From the NCBI GenBank assembly GCA_017941505.1, contig JAGAWH010000205.1, positions 1 through 5,876 on the forward strand: a stretch of DNA of 5,876 nt, given 5' to 3'. The translations under genes and the position numbers were made by a program. Source of the stretch: Faecalicoccus sp. (GTDB lineage: Bacteria > Bacillota_I > Bacilli_A > Erysipelotrichales > Erysipelotrichaceae). A model generated the notes under the pieces. That model worked only from the letters and a program-made list of their open reading frames with translations. It ran no database searches and had not been told where the DNA came from. Shown here piece after piece: positions 1 through 5,876 of this stretch; position 1 is the stretch's first letter; the number at the start of each line of letters is the position of its first letter.

Positions 1-69
1 GCCTTTCCTGACAGAATGGGCAATAAAGTAGGTAGGATTCTTGGCTTTTCTTGAATAATCGAGTTTCAT
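1..69 (-). CDS. N-terminus of a probable IS1634-type transposase (partial)
   Basis: Read on the minus strand, an ATG at 69-67 opens a frame that stays open to the window edge (23 codons). The peptide begins MKLDYSRKAKNPTYFIAHS and continues VRKG. From memory, this short basic opening with the 'KNPTYF' core resembles the N-termini of IS1634-type (IS4 superfamily) DDE transposases, which often start with a K/R-rich 'sKNPTYy' segment. The catalytic DDE residues lie outside the window, so the identification rests on the N-terminus only. The start is well supported: a GGAGG Shine-Dalgarno sits 11 bases upstream at 81-88, with an extended -10 behind it. If correct, one end of an insertion sequence lies just to the right of the gene, between about 100 and 300. 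I could not define its terminal inverted repeat because the other end is not visible. Confidence 0.6.
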   Translation of the reverse strand, partial: MKLDYSRKAKNPTYFIAHSVRKG

Positions 70-80
70 GGACTGGATTA

Positions 81-88
81 CCTCCGTT
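81..88 (-). promoter_or_regulatory. Ribosome binding site of the minus-strand transposase-like gene
   Basis: On the minus strand the sequence reads AACGGAGG, ending 11 bases before the ATG at 69. It contains the GGAGG core and supports translation of the partial gene at the left edge, which is otherwise too short to trust. Confidence 0.65.
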
Positions 89-94
89 ACTATC

Positions 95-103
95 ATTATA
101 TCA
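95..103 (-). promoter_or_regulatory. Extended -10 promoter element for the transposase-like gene
   Basis: The minus strand reads TGATATAAT, a perfect TATAAT preceded by the TGn of an extended -10. No good -35 is found at 16-18 bases (the sequence there is TAGCGG-like), which an extended -10 can tolerate. Transcription would start near 88-90, giving a very short leader before the RBS at 81-88. Assignment is by motif only. Confidence 0.5.
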
Positions 104-108
104 CAAAT

Positions 109-132
109 CGCTATATACCGCTACTATCGCTA
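109..132. repeat. Three CGCTA direct repeats, 9-10 bases apart
   Basis: CGCTA occurs at 109-113, 119-123 and 128-132, about one helical turn apart. They lie immediately upstream of the -10 of the transposase-like gene. A fourth copy at 165-169 lies in the hairpin further upstream. Repeats with helical phasing between an IS end and its promoter could be protein-binding sites, for example for the transposase, but a chance occurrence in a short stretch cannot be excluded. Confidence 0.35.
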
Positions 133-156
133 CAAATAATTTTCACTTCTTGACGC

Positions 157-4066
<3,910 letters not shown>

Positions 4067-4074
4067 CAATCTTT

Positions 4075-4109
4075 AATAAACCGATGGGCACATCGGTTTA
4101 TTTTTTTTT
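4075..4109 (+). terminator. Intrinsic terminator of the glucosidase-esterase operon
   Basis: A perfect stem TAAACCGATG (4077-4086) and CATCGGTTTA (4091-4100) has a 4-base loop GGCA and runs into nine Ts (4101-4109). The A-tract before it (4075-4076) can pair with the first Ts. It lies directly after the stop of the second glucosidase and separates the operon from the GTPase gene. Confidence 0.93.
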
Positions 4110-4116
4110 CGAATGT

Positions 4117-4127
4117 GTTATTATAAC
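4117..4127 (+). promoter_or_regulatory. Dyad overlapping a possible -10 before the GTPase gene
   Basis: GTTAT-T-ATAAC (4117-4127) is a perfect 11-base palindrome. It overlaps a candidate -10 (TATAAC, 4122-4127) about 30 bases before the start codon; the -35 region runs into the T-tract of the upstream terminator and is not convincing. A symmetric site over a -10 is a typical repressor position. Its core resembles, but does not match, the Zur-type GTAATnATTAC core, which would suit a zinc chaperone gene. Treat this as a candidate only. Confidence 0.3.
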
Positions 4128-4156
4128 TATGCGAATTTTGAAAGGAGAAATTCTTT

Positions 4157-5539
4157 ATGGCAAAAGTTACAAGATCCGTACCTATTGCGTTAATCGCAGG
4201 ATATTTAGGTGCCGGAAAAACTACATTATTAAACAACATTTTAAAGGATCCGCACGGACATAAGGTTGCGGTTATTGTGAATGATATCGGTGAAGTCAAT
4301 ATTGATGCTGACTTAATCGCAAAAGGAGGAACCGTTCAACAGCAGGATAACTCTTTAGTACCTCTGTCTAACGGATGTATCTGCTGTACATTACAGACAG
4401 ATTTAATGAATCAGATTGCCCAGTTATGCGCAACAGGTAATTTTGATTATATCTTGATTGAAGCATCCGGTATCTGTGAACCGTTACCGATTGCACAGAC
4501 CATTATGCAGATGGGTGAAATCTGCCGTCAGAGAAATATTCCGGAAATCTGTCACTTAGATAATATTATCTCAGTAGCGGATACGTTACGTTTAGCTCAG
4601 GAATTTAACTGCGGTGTTGATTTTGAAGAAAACCGTCAGCAGTATGAAGAGGAAGAAAACTTAGCTTCTTTGATCATTCAGCAGATTGAATTCTCCAACA
4701 TTGTGATCATGAATAAGGCAGAATTAGTTTCTGAAGAAAATAAGGCAAAGATCAAAAAGGTAATCAACGCATTGGCACCGGCTGCCAAGATTGTTGAAGC
4801 TACTTATGGTAATGTTGATATCGATGAATTATTGGATACAAATTATTTTGACTTTGAAAAGAATTACTACAGCTTAGGCTGGGTAAAGGCCATCGAAGAT
4901 GATGCCAAAGAAAAGGAAGAAAAGAAACATCATCACGACCATGACGATGATGAAGACGAACACGAACATCATCACCACCATCATGACGACGATGACGAAG
5001 ATGAGCACGAACATCATCATCACCACCATCATGACGACGATGACGAAGATGAACACGAACATCACCACCACCATCATGACCATGATGATGACGATGAAGA
5101 CGATCATGATCACGAACATGGACATGGACATCACCATCACCACCACCATCACAGTGGTGAAGGCGAAGCTTTGGAATATGGTATTGACACCTTTGTATAC
5201 CAGAGCCGTCGTCCGTTTATAAAATATCGTTTGGCTGAAGTTGCCAACGCATGGCCAAAGTCAATTATCCGTACTAAAGGATTTATGTGGATGGATGAAG
5301 ATCCGGATTATCTCTATGTCTTTGAACAGGCAGGAACTCAGATTGTCTTAACACCGGATGGAATGTGGTTAGCAGCATGCGAACCGGAAATTCAGGAACG
5401 TGAAATGGCAAGAGATCCTAAGATTATTGAAAACTGGGATAAGACTTATGGTGACCGTGAAAACAAGCTGGTATTCATCGGACACAATATGGATAAAGAA
5501 AAAATTATCCAGATGATGGATAATTGTTTAGGTGAATAG
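4157..5539 (+). CDS. COG0523/CobW-family GTPase with long His/Asp-rich insert, probable zinc chaperone
   Basis: This 460-residue G3E-type GTPase is expected to bind a metal, most likely zinc, and deliver it to a client protein in the cytoplasm. The Walker A motif is 'GYLGAGKTT' (residues 15-23), followed by 'NDIGEVNID' (42-50), the hallmark metal motif 'GCICC' (Cys74, Cys76, Cys77) and 'IEASGICEP' (101-109). The base-recognition motif reads 'NKAE' (186-189), where NKxD is usual. Residues 258-332 are almost purely His, Asp and Glu (39 His, 34 acidic, 2 Gly). A CobW C-terminal domain follows from about 343, with 'FVYQSRRPF' and, near the end, 'KLVFIGHNMD'. The start is fixed by AAAGGAG 9 bases upstream of the ATG at 4157. 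It is a monocistronic unit between terminators, with no metal transporter or client gene visible. Cobalt or nickel specificity is possible; zinc is favoured by the family and the His-rich block. Confidence 0.9.
   Translation: MAKVTRSVPIALIAGYLGAGKTTLLNNILKDPHGHKVAVIVNDIGEVNIDADLIAKGGTVQQQDNSLVPLSNGCICCTLQTDLMNQIAQLCATGNFDYILIEASGICEPLPIAQTIMQMGEICRQRNIPEICHLDNIISVADTLRLAQEFNCGVDFEENRQQYEEEENLASLIIQQIEFSNIVIMNKAELVSEENKAKIKKVINALAPAAKIVEATYGNVDIDELLDTNYFDFEKNYYSLGWVKAIEDDAKEKEEKKHHHDHDDDEDEHEHHHHHHDDDDEDEHEHHHHHHHDDDDEDEHEHHHHHHDHDDDDEDDHDHEHGHGHHHHHHHHSGEGEALEYGIDTFVYQSRRPFIKYRLAEVANAWPKSIIRTKGFMWMDEDPDYLYVFEQAGTQIVLTPDGMWLAACEPEIQEREMARDPKIIENWDKTYGDRENKLVFIGHNMDKEKIIQMMDNCLGE
4937..5077 (+). 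repeat. Three in-frame tandem repeats coding for the His/Asp-rich block
   Basis: Three consecutive units of 48, 48 and 45 bases (4937-4984, 4985-5032, 5033-5077) each encode an acidic run, then 'EHE', then a run of five to seven His. Units 2 and 3 are nearly identical in DNA: they share 'GACGACGATGACGAAGATGA', with only two third-position changes and one missing His codon between them. Unit 1 is more diverged, and the region continues to 5152 in a degenerate fourth version ending in eight His codons. Unit lengths are multiples of three, so copy changes would keep the frame. Confidence 0.9.
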
Positions 5540-5546
5540 TATAAAT

Positions 5547-5569
5547 TTTTGAATACAATATATTCAAAA
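5547..5569. repeat. AT-rich inverted repeat after the GTPase gene
   Basis: TTTTGAATA (5547-5555) pairs with TATTCAAAA (5561-5569) around a 5-base loop. It has one G-C pair and no following T-run on the plus strand, so it is a poor terminator. It may protect the 3' end of the GTPase mRNA or be incidental in AT-rich DNA. Confidence 0.4.
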
Positions 5570-5576
5570 GAAAAAC

Positions 5577-5642
5577 ATCGAATATTTTTGTTTAATCGCT
5601 TTCATTCTTGACTAAAGCGAAAAAACAGACTAATATTTCGAT
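5577..5642. repeat. Nested inverted repeats around a promoter
   Basis: The outer arms CATCGAATATT (5577-5587) and AATATTTCGATG (5631/5632-5642) are complementary apart from one extra base. Inside them, TCGCTTT (5596-5602) pairs perfectly with AAAGCGA (5614-5620) over an 11-base loop. The right outer arm covers the -10 and the inner hairpin abuts the -35 of the promoter at 5608-5636. No T-run follows, so it is not a terminator on the plus strand. The arrangement could be an operator or an RNA structure in the GTPase 3' untranslated region. Confidence 0.45.
5608..5636 (+). promoter_or_regulatory. Strong sigma-A-type promoter match, TTGACT-17-TAATAT
   Basis: TTGACT (5608-5613) and TAATAT (5631-5636) are separated by exactly 17 bases, five of six matches to consensus in each box. 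This is the best sigma-A-like promoter in the window. The predicted start is near 5643, in GGGG. There is no plus-strand gene downstream, only a terminator at 5658-5697 and then a convergent gene. Confidence 0.55.
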
Positions 5643-5697
5643 GGGGATAGAACTACTCAGGCAGTTTCTGGAAACAGAACGCTGCCTGTTTTTTTTT
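5643..5697 (+). ncRNA. Possible short terminated RNA of about 50-55 nt
   Basis: A transcript starting near 5643 from the promoter at 5608-5636 would run through about 15 unpaired bases and then into the terminator hairpin at 5658-5697. This gives an RNA that is mostly one hairpin with a GAAA tetraloop and a U-tail. It matches no RNA family I recognise. The alternative is that the promoter match is fortuitous and the hairpin simply ends the GTPase mRNA. Confidence 0.28.
5658..5697 (+). terminator. Intrinsic terminator with GAAA tetraloop downstream of the GTPase gene
   Basis: A lower stem CAGGCAG (5658-5664) and CTGCCTG (5682-5688), a small internal loop, and an upper stem TTCTG/CAGAA closed by a GAAA loop (5671-5674) are followed by nine Ts (5689-5697). 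It ends plus-strand transcription about 120 bases past the GTPase stop, and would also end any transcript from the promoter at 5608-5636. It does not work in the opposite direction, as there is no T-run on the other side. Confidence 0.9.
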
Positions 5698-5710
5698 GAA
5701 CTTCATATCT

Positions 5711-5728
5711 CTATATAAATCTATATAA
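5711..5728. repeat. CTATATAA direct repeat
   Basis: CTATATAA occurs at 5711-5718 and 5721-5728, ten bases apart, just after the stop of the minus-strand gene at the right edge. It is short and AT-rich, so probably of no consequence. No clear terminator for that minus-strand gene is seen to its left. Confidence 0.3.
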
Positions 5729-5876
5729 CTAATCATTTGGTTCGTAAATTGGATTAGCTTCATCAAGCCAGGCTAATTTGGACTCTGCTTCCCAGAAGGA
5801 TTTATTATTAAACAGCTTAGCTTTCAAGAAGCGTTTTTTGATTTGGTTAATATCAGAATCAGAATCTTCGTAGACA
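5729..5876 (-). CDS. C-terminus of an unrecognised protein (partial)
   Basis: On the minus strand an open frame enters from the right edge and runs 48 codons to a TAG at 5731-5729. The visible tail begins VYEDSDSDINQIKKRFLKAK and ends 'DEANPIYEPND'. It is highly charged and probably helical ('INQIKKRFLKAKLF', then 'SFWEAESKLAWLDEA'), has no cysteine and no membrane segment. The absence of stops, the sensible amino acid composition and convergent placement with the GTPase gene make it likely to be real, but I cannot assign a family from the tail alone. Confidence 0.65.
   Translation of the reverse strand, partial: VYEDSDSDINQIKKRFLKAKLFNNKSFWEAESKLAWLDEANPIYEPND

Noticed and set aside
4874..5152. 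A long minus-strand open frame and a second plus-strand frame across the His-rich region.
   Set aside because: Both are produced by the low-complexity CAT/CAC and GAC/GAT/GAA codons read in other frames; their products are Met/Val or Thr/Met-rich and have no RBS.
4928..5152. The periodic 45-48 base repeats considered as a CRISPR array or other repeat-spacer structure.
   Set aside because: The repeats are contiguous without unique spacers, keep one reading frame, and encode a His/acidic block inside a complete GTPase.
5641..5718. A 25-codon plus-strand frame starting ATGGGG that runs through the terminator hairpin.
   Set aside because: It has no ribosome binding site, the ATG is at or before the predicted transcript start, and the frame reads the T-run as three Phe codons.

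Overview
The window looks like chromosomal DNA from a low-GC Gram-positive bacterium (Bacillota). The genes have strong AAAGGAG-type ribosome binding sites, intrinsic terminators with long T-runs, and two GH1 enzymes of the 6-phospho-beta-glucosidase type that accompany PTS sugar uptake in this phylum. A gut or host-associated Erysipelotrichia-like organism would fit, but that is an impression only.

Layout. Positions 1-69 (minus strand) hold the first 23 codons of a gene that resembles an IS1634-type transposase. It has its own RBS and extended -10, and a hairpin terminator lies just upstream of it. From 304 to 4066 (plus strand) runs a tight three-gene operon: a GH1 6-phospho-beta-glucosidase (304-1761), an esterase of the EstA/esterase D alpha/beta-hydrolase type (1761-2579, start overlapping the previous stop by one base), and a second, divergent GH1 6-phospho-beta-glucosidase (2591-4066). 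It closes with a strong terminator at 4075-4109. Next comes a single plus-strand gene (4157-5539) for a COG0523/CobW-family GTPase, a probable zinc metallochaperone, with a 75-residue His/Asp/Glu block encoded by tandem DNA repeats. The convergent intergenic region 5540-5728 contains nested inverted repeats, a very good promoter match and a strong terminator only about 22 bases beyond its -10. Positions 5729-5876 (minus strand) are the C-terminal 48 codons of a gene I do not recognise.

How the genes work together. The operon can be read as intracellular processing of imported, phosphorylated beta-glucosides. Each GH1 enzyme carries the catalytic glutamate pair and the Ser-x7-Lys-x-Tyr phosphate-binding signature, and the esterase could remove acyl groups that block hydrolysis or are carried on the aglycone. 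The two GH1 proteins differ around the sugar/aglycone pocket, which suggests different substrates. No PTS transporter or antiterminator is in view, so the phosphorylated substrate must come from elsewhere. The CobW-like gene is separated by a terminator and has no visible link to the sugar operon.

Nothing here is a clear new defence or mobile system. The points most worth a second look are the glucosidase-esterase-glucosidase operon, the expanded metal-binding repeat in the GTPase, and the possible short transcript near 5643-5697.
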